Position numbers and translations under genes: made by a program. The notes under the pieces were generated by a model. The model did not search any database, was not told where the DNA came from, and saw nothing but the letters and a program-made list of their open reading frames with translations. From Clostridia bacterium (GTDB lineage: Bacteria > Bacillota > Clostridia > Oscillospirales > CAG-272): a stretch of DNA of 44,657 nt. Shown here piece after piece: positions 17,529 to 25,325 of the stretch; positions within the stretch are counted from its first letter, which is position 1, and each line of letters opens with the position of its first letter. The stretch covers positions 1 to 44,657 of the forward strand of contig JAGARU010000055.1 in NCBI GenBank assembly GCA_017622085.1. Reading direction: 5' to 3'.

Positions 17529-17553
17529 AGCATTCTCCTTTTTGCGTGATTCT

Positions 17554-17597
17554 TGCGGCCGCATTCTTATTGTAGCAGAGGATTCCCGTTTTCGCAA
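17554..17597 (-). promoter_or_regulatory. Promoter and candidate operator of the second XRE gene
   Basis: TTGCGA (17592-17597), 17 bases, TACAAT (17569-17574) with TGC ahead. TGCGGCCGCA, a perfect palindrome, lies five bases past the -10 at 17554-17563. Confidence 0.65.
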
Positions 17598-17689
17598 TAA
17601 CCGCAAAGGCAACTGCAGTGCAACCCACGGTTGCATCAATAAAGCTACAGGCGAGCGGCAACTATGGAAACCGGGCCTTCCCGGCTTGC

Positions 17690-17755
17690 GAAGAAAGAAA
17701 GATTCCGAGCGAGGCCGAAAAGAGAGGCCTCGCTCGGAATCTTTTTGTTTTTTAA
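17690..17755. terminator. Bidirectional terminator
   Basis: A perfect 17-base stem (17700-17716 with 17726-17742) has TTTTTG on the plus strand and TTTCTTTCTT on the minus strand. It closes the MFS-fucosidase operon. Confidence 0.85.
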
Positions 17756-17776
17756 ACGTTTTCGGGAAGAGTACAG

Positions 17777-17804
17777 AGGAACCCCTTTTTCAAAAGGGGT
17801 TCCT
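17777..17804. repeat. Perfect hairpin beside the fucosidase terminator
   Basis: AGGAACCCCTTTT pairs with AAAAGGGGTTCCT around two bases. It is a second stem between the fucosidase stop and the terminator, with no T run of its own on the minus strand. Role unknown. Confidence 0.55.
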
Positions 17805-17821
17805 TTGCATCCATTCGCAAC

Positions 17822-19105
17822 TTACTTCTCAATAAACAGCTTGATCACGTTCTTGTTGCCGTTGAGATCGGCGAACATGGGCGTGCGGACGAAGATGACC
17901 TTCTTTCCGTCCAGCTCGTAGCTCTCCGCATTCCATGGCAGCTGCATCTTGACCTCGCTGCCGTCGGCCAGAAGCGCGGCGCACTTGATCTTCTCAGGGC
18001 AGTCGTAGATGGGAATGTACTCGGAGCAGGTATCCTGTACGTAGAGATAGATGGCGTCCTCGTTGCGGGTCACACGGCCCCAGCTGGGACGCTCCATGTC
18101 AACGGTGCCACAGCCGTAAACGGCCTCGCCGTTCAGATGCATCCATTCGCCAACCTCCTCAAGGATCTTCACGCTTTCCTCGGGAATCTCACCCTTGGCG
18201 TTGGGACCCACGTTCAAAAGCAGGTTTCCGCCGTTGCTGACGCATTCCATCAGCATATTGATCACGTTCTTGGCGCTCTTGAAGTTCTTGTCTCTCTGCA
18301 CGTAGCACCAGTGGTCGTTTAAGGTAATACAGGTCTCCCACGGAATGGGATTGCCGTTTACGTCTTTTACGCCGCCCACGGGAATCATCTGCTCGGGGGA
18401 AGCATAGTCGCCGGCAAAGTCCTCCGGCTCCTCGGCCTTCACGTTGCCGCCCAAGCGGTTATCAATAATGATGTCGGGCTGCAGCTCGCGTGCCATTTTT
18501 ACGATCTCGGAGGCGCCCCACTTCTCTCCGGTCATCTCGCCGTAGGAGAAGTCGAACCACATTACGTCGATTTTGCCGTAGTTGGTCAGGAGCTCGCGGA
18601 TCTGGTTGTGCATATACTCGCGATAGCGCTCAAAATTCTGCCCCAGCTGATCCTTGTAGGCCTCGTTGCCGCGCATGGGATGGTGCATATCGTTGTAGGC
18701 GGGATAGTCGGGGTGGTGCCAGTCGAGGAGTGAGTAGTAGAAGCCAACCTTGATGCCTTCGGCGCGGAACGCATCGGCATATTCCCGAACCAGATCGCGA
18801 CCGGCAGGGGTATTGGTTGCCTTGTAATCGGTGTACTGGCTGTCAAAGAGGCAGAAGCCGTCGTGGTGCTTGGTGGTCAGCACGGCGTACTTCATGCCGG
18901 CCTTCTTTGCCAAACGCGCCCACTTCCTCGGATCGTAGTTTACGGGATCGAAGGTGTCAAAGTAGGGCTGATATTCTTCATTTGAGATGCGCTTGTGGTT
19001 GCGGATCCATTCGTTTTCCGCCGGGATGGAGTACAGACCCCAATGGATAAACATACCAAAGCGGTCGTTGGCAAATCGCTTTACGCGGTCGGGGATAATT
19101 CTCAT
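17822..19105 (-). CDS. Alpha-L-fucosidase, glycoside hydrolase family 29
   Basis: A 427-residue GH29 enzyme that releases L-fucose from glycans by a retaining mechanism. Hallmarks are MFIHWGLYS near residue 18, TTKHHDGFCLFDS near 78 and the nucleophile Asp185 in VMWFDFSYGE. There is no signal peptide, so hydrolysis occurs in the cytoplasm. The start codon overlaps the stop of the MFS transporter gene (ATGA), which suggests that the transporter imports the fucosylated substrate. Length is near that of the short catalytic form without C-terminal binding modules. Confidence 0.93.
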   Translation of the reverse strand: MRIIPDRVKRFANDRFGMFIHWGLYSIPAENEWIRNHKRISNEEYQPYFDTFDPVNYDPRKWARLAKKAGMKYAVLTTKHHDGFCLFDSQYTDYKATNTPAGRDLVREYADAFRAEGIKVGFYYSLLDWHHPDYPAYNDMHHPMRGNEAYKDQLGQNFERYREYMHNQIRELLTNYGKIDVMWFDFSYGEMTGEKWGASEIVKMARELQPDIIIDNRLGGNVKAEEPEDFAGDYASPEQMIPVGGVKDVNGNPIPWETCITLNDHWCYVQRDKNFKSAKNVINMLMECVSNGGNLLLNVGPNAKGEIPEESVKILEEVGEWMHLNGEAVYGCGTVDMERPSWGRVTRNEDAIYLYVQDTCSEYIPIYDCPEKIKCAALLADGSEVKMQLPWNAESYELDGKKVIFVRTPMFADLNGNKNVIKLFIEK

Positions 19106-20364
19106 AAGTCCTCCTTATTTTGTCTTACAAGTAATATATGTACCAGTAAAATTGCAATCAGGGTAACGGCCAGGGCAAAGAACGAGGTAAACTGCTGGGC
19201 ATACAGAGAAAGGCCGAACAGACGGTTTCCCTTAGCCTGGATCGCCTCCACCGCGCCGCTCATGAGCAGGGTGGTAAAGAAACCAGCACAGCCGGAGATG
19301 GCTTGCGTGATGGCCAGCGCCGAGGTGCGCTTTTCCACAGGTGCATAATCGTAGCACAGGTTAACCAGCGCGCTGTTGATGCCCGCCATGGAGATGGCGT
19401 ACAGGGTATAGTAGAGGGTAAAGACCAGCTTGCCGTTTTCCGGCACGCAGAAGGTATTTACGAGGAAGGCCAGCGCGGCCACACCAAAGCAAAGCCGCAC
19501 CATCTTGGCAAAGGAGCGCTTGTCCGCATATTTGCCAAGCACCCCGGAGAAAACGCTCCGTGCTACGGCGTACACTACGCTGAGCACCGCCACAAAGGTC
19601 ATACTGAAGCCCAGCTCCTTCCGCTGATACGTGCCGTAAAAGGGCGTGGCAGAGTAGGTGGCCACGTTCCAGACGGCAAAAATCAGCGTAACCTTTAAAA
19701 TGCCCTTGTTCTTCAGCACCGCAAGCAGCTCGCGGTGGTCGGGACGAGGGGCGGAGATGTCTTCCCGTTCCCCGGTAAAGAGCATGGTCAGCGTGTGGAG
19801 CACCGTCAGAACGATCATCACGACCGCGCTGAGCACAAAGGCGACCTCCAGCTTTCCTTCGGCCTTGTAGTAGTCTATCATAGCGCCCATGAGGAAGGAG
19901 AAGATCATGCCGGAGATCAGGGAGACGACCTCCTTTTTGGCCGTAAAGATGCCGCGCTTTTCGTTGTCCACCAAGGACATCAGCCAGTTTATCTTAACAG
20001 GATGGGCCACGTTGTAAATAAAGTAAGCCAGCACGATCACCACCGTAAAGATCACCGCCTTGACCTCCCCGGCGAGAGGAATGCAGGGCACAGCGTAAAG
20101 GAAGGTAAAGAGAAGCTGGTTTAAAATGCTGAAAGCGATCACCAGCCGCTTGACCCGGTTGCGGCGGAGGAAGATGGCGATCAGCTGAAAAACGCATCCG
20201 AGGGATATGATGGAGGAAAGAATGCCCGTCAGCCCGTCGGACAAGCCGATGGCGGAGGTCAGGTTGGCCAGATACGTGCCGGAGACCAAAATGGAGATAA
20301 AATATTCAATGGCGGCCTCCAAAACGTACATCCGTTGGGACCGCTTCAAAATGGACGAATTCAT
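19102..20364 (-). CDS. MFS transporter, probable glycan importer
   Basis: A 420-residue membrane protein with about twelve hydrophobic helices and the arrangement of the major facilitator superfamily. ATG at 20364 is chosen because GAGGTG lies eight bases ahead; the frame extends to 20412 but that part is promoter. It is translationally coupled to the fucosidase, so a fucosylated oligosaccharide is a reasonable substrate, but this is inferred from position only. An inverted repeat GGGAT/ATCCC surrounds its ribosome site. Confidence 0.85.
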   Translation of the reverse strand: MNSSILKRSQRMYVLEAAIEYFISILVSGTYLANLTSAIGLSDGLTGILSSIISLGCVFQLIAIFLRRNRVKRLVIAFSILNQLLFTFLYAVPCIPLAGEVKAVIFTVVIVLAYFIYNVAHPVKINWLMSLVDNEKRGIFTAKKEVVSLISGMIFSFLMGAMIDYYKAEGKLEVAFVLSAVVMIVLTVLHTLTMLFTGEREDISAPRPDHRELLAVLKNKGILKVTLIFAVWNVATYSATPFYGTYQRKELGFSMTFVAVLSVVYAVARSVFSGVLGKYADKRSFAKMVRLCFGVAALAFLVNTFCVPENGKLVFTLYYTLYAISMAGINSALVNLCYDYAPVEKRTSALAITQAISGCAGFFTTLLMSGAVEAIQAKGNRLFGLSLYAQQFTSFFALAVTLIAILLVHILLVRQNKEDL

Positions 20365-20365
20365 A

Positions 20366-20381
20366 GGGATCACCTCATCCC
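20366..20381 (-). promoter_or_regulatory. Inverted repeat around the MFS ribosome site
   Basis: GGGAT and ATCCC flank GAGGTG, so a five-base RNA stem would place the ribosome site in the loop, or the DNA could be a small operator. Confidence 0.35.
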
Positions 20382-20383
20382 AC

Positions 20384-20412
20384 AGTTTACCACTCAGGGG
20401 CAGGGAAGTCAA
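20384..20412 (-). promoter_or_regulatory. Promoter of the MFS-fucosidase operon
   Basis: TTGACT, 17 bases, TAAACT with TGG ahead of the -10. Confidence 0.75.
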
Positions 20413-20452
20413 GGCGAATACCTGTTTTTACGTGCCAAATTTTTCAACCCCC

Positions 20453-20481
20453 TTGCAAACGGCCGTCCGGTATGGTACACT
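20453..20481 (+). promoter_or_regulatory. Promoter of the ECF S component/rsmE operon
   Basis: TTGCAA, 17 bases, TACACT with TGG ahead. It is divergent from the MFS promoter, about 40 bases away. Confidence 0.75.
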
Positions 20482-20516
20482 TTTCCTGTATGTAAATTCT
20501 TAGAGGGGGGATGAGG

Positions 20517-21068
20517 ATGCGCCGTCGCGCTTCGGTGAAAAATCTGGTCATGGCCGCGCTGTTTTTGGCGTTGGCCTACGTTATGCCCTTTTTGACGGGG
20601 CAGATCCCGCAGATAGGCGCTATGCTGGCGCCCATGCATATCCCCGTCCTTTTGTGCGGCTTTGTGTGCGGCTGGTATTGGGGCGCCGCCGTTGGCCTTG
20701 TTGCCCCCTTGCTCCGCTCCCTGGTCCTTGGTATGCCGCCCCTGTTTCCCACCGCTCTGTGTATGACCTTCGAGCTGGCAACCTACGGTGCCGTGGCCGG
20801 CCTTGCCTACGGGGCGCTCCCCATCAAGCGAGGACGCATTGAGCTTTCCTTGGTGGGCGCACAGCTGGCCGGACGTGCTGTCTGGGGACTTGTTTCCTTT
20901 GCGGTCATGGGTTTGCAGCCCTCCAAGTTCGGCCTCATGGCCTTTTTGAGCGGCGCCTTTGTGACGGCCTGGCCGGGCATTTTGATTCAGCTGATTCTGA
21001 TTCCCATTCTCATGCACCTGCTGGAGCGATTCCGTCTCATTGATGCCCGTGGCGCGGTAGATGCTTGA
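20517..21068 (+). CDS. ECF transporter S component
   Basis: A 183-residue membrane protein with about six helices that would bind a vitamin or precursor and work with a shared EcfAAT energy module located elsewhere. The N-terminal LVMAALFLALAYVMPF and the polar loop PMHIPVLLCGF are typical of the family. An ATG at 20511 sits inside the GAGGGGGG ribosome site, so the ATG at 20517, six bases beyond it, is preferred. No riboswitch is seen in the short leader, so the substrate cannot be deduced. rsmE follows after 24 bases. Confidence 0.85.
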   Translation: MRRRASVKNLVMAALFLALAYVMPFLTGQIPQIGAMLAPMHIPVLLCGFVCGWYWGAAVGLVAPLLRSLVLGMPPLFPTALCMTFELATYGAVAGLAYGALPIKRGRIELSLVGAQLAGRAVWGLVSFAVMGLQPSKFGLMAFLSGAFVTAWPGILIQLILIPILMHLLERFRLIDARGAVDA

Positions 21069-21092
21069 TATCCGTTGTGTTTTGGAGGAAAT

Positions 21093-21821
21093 ATGACAAG
21101 ATTTTTTGTGAACCCGTCGGATTTGGCGGCGGATACAGTGATTTTGGAGGGCGATAACGCCCGCCATGCCAAGGTTTTGCGTCTGCGGGAGGGGGAAGAG
21201 GTCTGCCTCTCCGACGGCAACGGTGAGGAGTGCGTCTGCCGTGTGGAATCGGTGGGCGAGCGCTATACCCTGTCGGTGCTGACACGCCGTCCCTCGGAGA
21301 GCGAGCCTGCGGCTAAGGTCAGCATCTACATGGCCATGCCCAAGGCGGATAAGCTGGAGCACGTGATTCAGAAGGCCACGGAGCTGGGCGCTTATGAGAT
21401 CGTAACCTTCCCCTCCGCCCGTTGCATTTCCCGCCCGGACGATAAGAGCCTCCGCAACAAGCTGGAGCGCTGGCAAAAAATTGCCGTCTCGGCGGCAGAG
21501 CAGTCCGGCCGCGGACGGATTCCCCGGGTGGTGTACGTCAACAGCTACAAGGAGGCCTTGATGCGGGGCACGGCGGCGGATAAAGCCATTCTGTTTTATG
21601 AAAACGAGCACGCTACCACCCTGCAAATGGCTTTGACGGATGCAACACTTGGCACCGTCAGCCTCTTGACCGGACCGGAGGGTGGCCTTGAGGAAAAGGA
21701 GGTTGCCGAGGCGCGGGAGGCCGGCTTTGCGGTATGTACCCTTGGCCGACGGATCCTTCGCTGTGAGACGGCGCCCCTGTGCGCCCTTTCCGTGGTTATG
21801 TACGCAACCGGTGAGTTTTAA
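21093..21821 (+). CDS. rsmE: 16S rRNA (uracil-1498-N3)-methyltransferase RsmE
   Basis: A 242-residue SPOUT-fold enzyme that methylates U1498 of 16S rRNA with SAM. The start MTRFFV after GGAGGA, the early RHAKVLRLREGE segment, LEHVIQKATELG and the SAM-knot motif LTGPEGGLEEKE are diagnostic. The final RILRCETAPLCALS matches the end of the family. It is co-transcribed with the ECF S component and closed by a hairpin terminator. Confidence 0.97.
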   Translation: MTRFFVNPSDLAADTVILEGDNARHAKVLRLREGEEVCLSDGNGEECVCRVESVGERYTLSVLTRRPSESEPAAKVSIYMAMPKADKLEHVIQKATELGAYEIVTFPSARCISRPDDKSLRNKLERWQKIAVSAAEQSGRGRIPRVVYVNSYKEALMRGTAADKAILFYENEHATTLQMALTDATLGTVSLLTGPEGGLEEKEVAEAREAGFAVCTLGRRILRCETAPLCALSVVMYATGEF

Positions 21822-21825
21822 GATT

Positions 21826-21858
21826 TGCCCCTTGCCCTTCGGGGGCAGGGGCTTTTCT
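21826..21858 (+). terminator. Terminator of rsmE
   Basis: A GC-rich stem of GCCCC..GCCC with GGGGGCAGGGGC, around TTC with one bulge, is followed by TTTTCTTT. Confidence 0.7.
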
Positions 21859-21900
21859 TTACCGATTGGCGCATCCGGCGCGCCGTTTGGCAAAAAATCC

Positions 21901-21928
21901 CCACAAGGCGCGCGACTTGTGGTATAAA
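21901..21928 (+). promoter_or_regulatory. LytTR gene promoter with inverted repeat
   Basis: CCACAAG and CTTGTGG form an inverted repeat around GCGCGCGA (21901-21922) and directly abut TATAAA (21923-21928). No -35 hexamer is present at the normal distance, so an activator, perhaps the LytTR protein itself, may bind here. Confidence 0.5.
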
Positions 21929-21954
21929 CGAGGTAGAAAAAGGAAGGTGATCCT

Positions 21955-22398
21955 GTGAAATTTGAGTTGAAGATCGACCCGTCCGCCGAGGAGCGGGTGG
22001 AGGTCACGGTACACGCCCCCTCCTCTTTGACGGAGGAGCTGGAGGCCGCGGTGCTCCGCTACACCGGGGCGGATCGGCTGACGGTAACCGACGAGGATGC
22101 CGTGGGCGAGCTGCCCTTTGACCGCATGGAGTGCGTCTTGGTGGAGGACGGCAAAACCTACGCCGTGGACGATCGGGGCAAGCGGTGGCGCATCCGGGAG
22201 CGGCTGTGTCGCGCGGAGGAACTGCTCCCCTCGTATTTTATCCGCATTAACAAGTCGGCGCTGGCCAACCGAAACCGCATCCGTCGGTTCGTTACCACCT
22301 TCAGCGGTGGGGTGGATGCGGAATTTATCAGTGGCTATCGGGAATACGTCTCTCGCCGATGCTTTGCGGAGATCAAACGGAGGATTTTGAAAAAATGA
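21955..22398 (+). CDS. LytTR-domain DNA-binding protein
   Basis: A 147-residue single-domain regulator with the LytTR fold over about residues 50-145 (FIRINKSALANRNRI and the end SGYREYVSRRCF are typical). It has no receiver domain. The GTG start follows AAGGAAGGTGATCCT. Its stop overlaps the start of the DUF3021 gene; this two-gene arrangement is widespread in Firmicutes, where the membrane partner is thought to restrain the regulator. The target here may be its own promoter. Confidence 0.92.
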   Translation: MKFELKIDPSAEERVEVTVHAPSSLTEELEAAVLRYTGADRLTVTDEDAVGELPFDRMECVLVEDGKTYAVDDRGKRWRIRERLCRAEELLPSYFIRINKSALANRNRIRRFVTTFSGGVDAEFISGYREYVSRRCFAEIKRRILKK

Positions 22399-22817
22399 AG
22401 CACGGATTGTTGGAATTTATAAAGCGCGGCCTCTTCGCCGGTGGCTTTGGCCCCGTGGCGTACGCTATCATTACGGGCATTTTAGGCGCTTGTCAAGAAG
22501 TGGAGGCAGTCACGGTCGGTGAGCTGGTTTTGGGGGTGCTGACCTCTTATCTCTTAGCCTTTGTGGCTGGTGGCATTACGTTTGTCTATCAGCTGGATCG
22601 ATTGCCCACCTTTTGGGCAGCTCTGATCCACGGGTTGGTTTTGTACGTGGATTATCTGGCGATTTACTTGACAAATGGCTGGCTAAAGGACGGATATGAA
22701 CCGATTTTGGTGTTCAGCGCCTGCTTTGTGGCGGGATATTTGGTGGTCTGGGCCATCATCTACCTTTGTACCCGAAGAGAGACGAAGAATCTGAACCGCG
22801 CACTTTCCGACCAATGA
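22395..22817 (+). CDS. DUF3021 family membrane protein
   Basis: A 140-residue protein with four hydrophobic helices, the usual size of DUF3021. The ATG at 22395 overlaps the TGA of the LytTR gene. Pairing with a LytTR regulator is the family hallmark and suggests a membrane-bound control of that regulator. The ligand or stress sensed is unknown. Confidence 0.88.
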   Translation: MKHGLLEFIKRGLFAGGFGPVAYAIITGILGACQEVEAVTVGELVLGVLTSYLLAFVAGGITFVYQLDRLPTFWAALIHGLVLYVDYLAIYLTNGWLKDGYEPILVFSACFVAGYLVVWAIIYLCTRRETKNLNRALSDQ

Positions 22818-22818
22818 G

Positions 22819-22884
22819 AAAAGCCCCTCAAGCCATGGCGCGTCCTCTGTTGAGGACGGAACGCGATGACTTGAGGGGCTTTTT
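22819..22884. terminator. Bidirectional terminator with nested hairpin
   Basis: AAAAGCCCCTCAAG pairs over 14 bases with 22870-22883, enclosing a second GTCCTC/GAGGAC stem. T runs occur on both strands, so it ends both the DUF3021 and chromate transporter operons. Confidence 0.85.
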
Positions 22885-22899
22885 GTCAATTGCATAAAA

Positions 22900-23475
22900 T
22901 CAAAGAAGCGGCGTCAGGATCATGCCGAGCGCGGCGGAAATGAGGATCATAAAAATCGGGGAGGGCGCCTTTTTCCGCAAACGCCGATAAAGGAGCGCAA
23001 ACAGAGCCAGGACGGCAAAAATCGCAAGGGAAAGCCAATCCACCTGCACTGTATCCTGGACGGTGGACAGAGAAAACAGGGTGGATAGGAGCATGGTGAC
23101 CGCCGTTGCTAAGATCAGTCCCACCACCACGGGGCGCACTCCGTCAAGGAAGGCACGGACACCGGCGTAGCGAAGCAGATTGCCAATCAGCGCGGCGATC
23201 AGCAAGATCACTGCAAAGGAGGGGAGCACCACCCCAAGGGTAGCTACCAGCGCGCCAAGCACTCCACCCTGATCCGCTCCCACAAAGGTGGCAATGTTTA
23301 CGGCAATGGGGCCGGGGGTGGATTCCGCCACGGCAATGCGATCCATCAGCTCCGCCTCGGTCAGCCATCCGTGGGCGAGCACCTGCTCGCGAATCAGCGC
23401 GATCATGCCGTAGCCGCCCCCAAAGGAAACGGCGCCGATCAGAAGAAAAGTAAGAAACAGCTCAAGGTAGATCAT
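22900..23475 (-). CDS. Chromate transporter, short-chain, second half
   Basis: A 191-residue single-domain CHR protein with motifs SFGGGYGMIALI and AESTPGPIAVNIATF and about six membrane helices. In short-chain CHR systems two such proteins form one transporter, moving chromate or a related anion. The start overlaps the stop of the upstream partner by four bases. The physiological substrate in an anaerobe is uncertain. Confidence 0.93.
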   Translation of the reverse strand: MIYLELFLTFLLIGAVSFGGGYGMIALIREQVLAHGWLTEAELMDRIAVAESTPGPIAVNIATFVGADQGGVLGALVATLGVVLPSFAVILLIAALIGNLLRYAGVRAFLDGVRPVVVGLILATAVTMLLSTLFSLSTVQDTVQVDWLSLAIFAVLALFALLYRRLRKKAPSPIFMILISAALGMILTPLL

Positions 23476-24056
23476 TTCGTCCTCCTCTCATCCCGCAAAC
23501 GGGAGACAAGATGGACAGCGACTCCCACCATGCCGCCCGCCAGCACGTAGACTACGGTGGAGAGCTTTACGGCAAGCAGAGAGCAGGCGATCATGCATCC
23601 GGCAACGGATATAAGAAGCACCGTGTGAAGCGCGTTCCTTTTCAGCCCCTTCCACATTCGGAGCCCCGCCGACAGGATCAGATACACCACGCACACCCGA
23701 ATGCCGTTGAAGGCGTAGGCCACGTAGGTGAGGGAACGAAAGGCGTCAAAGAACAGAGAGATCAGATAAATGATAGCAAAGGAAGGGATACAAATGCCGA
23801 CGGTGGCAAGGAGCGCACCCGTGATTCCGGCGTTTTTGTATCCAATGTAGGTGGCGGCGTTGATGGCAATGGGGCCGGGGGTGGATTCCGCAATAGCGGC
23901 CATGTGCAAAAATTCTTCCCGATCCATCCAACCCTTGCGCTGGACAAATTCATCCTCCAACAGCGCTAGCATGGCGTAGCCGCCGCCAAAGGTAAACAGA
24001 CCGATCTTCAGCATGGTGAGAAACAGCGATCCCAGCCGTGTGCGTGTGTGGCTCAT
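23472..24056 (-). CDS. Chromate transporter, short-chain, first half
   Basis: A 194-residue CHR-domain membrane protein with FTFGGGYAMLALLEDEF near residue 21 and AESTPGPIAINAATYIG near 56. It is the upstream partner of the overlapping CHR gene. AAGGAGG precedes the ATG, and a full-consensus promoter lies 30 bases further upstream, so the pair could be well expressed. The two halves are homologous and probably sit in opposite orientation in the membrane, as known for paired CHR proteins. Confidence 0.93.
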   Translation of the reverse strand: MSHTRTRLGSLFLTMLKIGLFTFGGGYAMLALLEDEFVQRKGWMDREEFLHMAAIAESTPGPIAINAATYIGYKNAGITGALLATVGICIPSFAIIYLISLFFDAFRSLTYVAYAFNGIRVCVVYLILSAGLRMWKGLKRNALHTVLLISVAGCMIACSLLAVKLSTVVYVLAGGMVGVAVHLVSRLRDERRTK

Positions 24057-24085
24057 GGTTGCCTCCTTACGTTCTTTATGTTGTA

Positions 24086-24114
24086 ATTATATCCCTCTTT
24101 TTTTTCTCTGTCAA
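24086..24114 (-). promoter_or_regulatory. Consensus promoter of the chromate transporter pair
   Basis: TTGACA, 17 bases, TATAAT: both hexamers perfect. Confidence 0.85.
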
Positions 24115-24141
24115 GGGACGGGATGGGCGATGGCGCATAAA

Positions 24142-24170
24142 CTGACAATGGGGATATCCCCGCATAAAAA
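24142..24170 (+). promoter_or_regulatory. Possible promoter/operator of the DUF11 gene
   Basis: CTGACA, 17 bases, TAAAAA is a weak sigma-A match. CATAAAAAA at 24163 also resembles a sporulation-type -10. The perfect 12-base palindrome GGGGATATCCCC (24150-24161) fills the spacer and may be an operator. Confidence 0.4.
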
Positions 24171-24186
24171 ATCAAGGAGAAAACCA

Positions 24187-25038
24187 ATGGCAACCTTTAC
24201 AAACCGAGCAACCCTCACTTATAGCGGTCGCAGTACCGATTCCAATACGGTCACCGGAACGCTGGCGGAGACGTTGTCCGTTACCAAGACGGCACTTATC
24301 GATACGTATCTGCCCGGCGGTACGTCGGCTTACGTGGTAAGCCTCGTCAACACCGGCGCCACCCCCTACACCGGCCTTACCGTAACCGATGATTTGGGCG
24401 CGTATCCCGTGGGAGAGAGCCAGATTTACCCGTTAGCCTATTTGGATGGCTCCGTGCTCTATTATATCAACGGCGTTCTGCAGGCCTCGCCTGCTCCCGT
24501 GGCGACTCAGCCCCTGACCTTTACCGGGATCACTGTGCCCGCCGGCGGCAACGCCACCTTGGTGTATGATACGGCCCTCACCGGCTTTGCACCTCTTGAC
24601 GCGGCCGGTCAGATCACCAACCGTGTAGACGTAACCGGCGCAGGCCTTACGGCTCCCGTGACCGACACCGCCACCGTAACGGCGGTAGCCGGCGCGGAGC
24701 TGACCATCACCAAGGCGCTGAATCCTACCGTCGTTCCGGAAAACGGCGTGATCACCTATACCTTCACCATCCAGAACTACGGCAACGCCGATGCGGTGGC
24801 AACTGATGACGTGTCCGTCACCGATACCTTCGATCCGATCCTCGAGAACATCACCGTAACCTACGAGGGCGTGGCCTGGACGGAGGGCACGGAGTACACC
24901 TATGACGAGACCACCGGCGTATTCACCACCGTTCCCAGTCAGATTACCGTTCCCGCCGCAACCTACACCCAGAGCGAGACCGGCGAGTGGATCGTAACCC
25001 CCGGCACCGTTACCCTCACCGTAACCGGCACGGTTTAA
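24187..25038 (+). CDS. DUF11-repeat protein without signal peptide
   Basis: A 283-residue beta-rich, threonine- and valine-rich protein that starts MATFTNRATLTYSG after AAGGAG. Two DUF11-type immunoglobulin-like repeats are visible: about 30-130, with YVVSLVNTGATPYTGLTVTD, and about 165-280, with ITYTFTIQNYGNADAVATDD. DUF11 repeats are usually found in surface proteins, but there is no signal peptide, membrane segment or sorting motif. In a spore former this could mean a spore-layer protein assembled from the mother-cell cytoplasm; that is inference. It has its own terminator. Confidence 0.8.
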   Translation: MATFTNRATLTYSGRSTDSNTVTGTLAETLSVTKTALIDTYLPGGTSAYVVSLVNTGATPYTGLTVTDDLGAYPVGESQIYPLAYLDGSVLYYINGVLQASPAPVATQPLTFTGITVPAGGNATLVYDTALTGFAPLDAAGQITNRVDVTGAGLTAPVTDTATVTAVAGAELTITKALNPTVVPENGVITYTFTIQNYGNADAVATDDVSVTDTFDPILENITVTYEGVAWTEGTEYTYDETTGVFTTVPSQITVPAATYTQSETGEWIVTPGTVTLTVTGTV

Positions 25039-25109
25039 CGCGTCCCACGTGCGCGGATGCGCTCGATAGGATCGATGTCCTTGTGAGTGCGTGCCGTATG
25101 AAAAGGGAA

Positions 25110-25150
25110 AACAGCCGATATGGAGCTATTTCCGTATCGGCTGTTTTTTT
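25110..25150 (+). terminator. Terminator of the DUF11 gene
   Basis: A 15-base stem with one G-T pair (25110-25124 with 25131-25145) ends in TTTTTTTG. It lies some 70 bases past the stop codon. Confidence 0.85.
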
Positions 25151-25205
25151 GTTGTATTCCCACATTGGGCGGCGAGCAGGTGTGCAATTTCAAGAGGAAC
25201 AAAAA

Positions 25206-25255
25206 GCCTCCCTTGTGTAAAGGGGGGCAGCTCGCGCAGGCGCGGCGGAAGAATC
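25206..25255 (+). repeat. Bipartite hairpin repeat, copy 1
   Basis: Starts GCCTCCCTT, pairs with AAGGGGGG around GTGT, has a second GC-rich hairpin and ends CGGAAGAATC. It belongs to the same dispersed family as the copies at 28390, 28561 and 28955, with diverged stems. Confidence 0.6.
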
Positions 25256-25265
25256 AAAAACACTC

Positions 25266-25294
25266 TTGCGACGGGGAGCGGAATATGATACAAT
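25266..25294 (+). promoter_or_regulatory. Promoter of the alpha-galactosidase gene
   Basis: TTGCGA, 17 bases, TACAAT with TGA ahead of the -10. Confidence 0.75.
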
Positions 25295-25325
25295 AAAGAC
25301 AAATAAACCATCGGAGGTATCGGAT

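Noticed and set aside
20409..22007. 532-codon minus-strand frame opposite the S component and rsmE
   Set aside because: Shadow of two well-recognised genes; product is low in hydrophobic order and unrelated to any family.
21955..22398. LytTR protein as part of a classical two-component or quorum system
   Set aside because: There is no receiver domain, histidine kinase or peptide gene nearby; the DUF3021 partner explains it.
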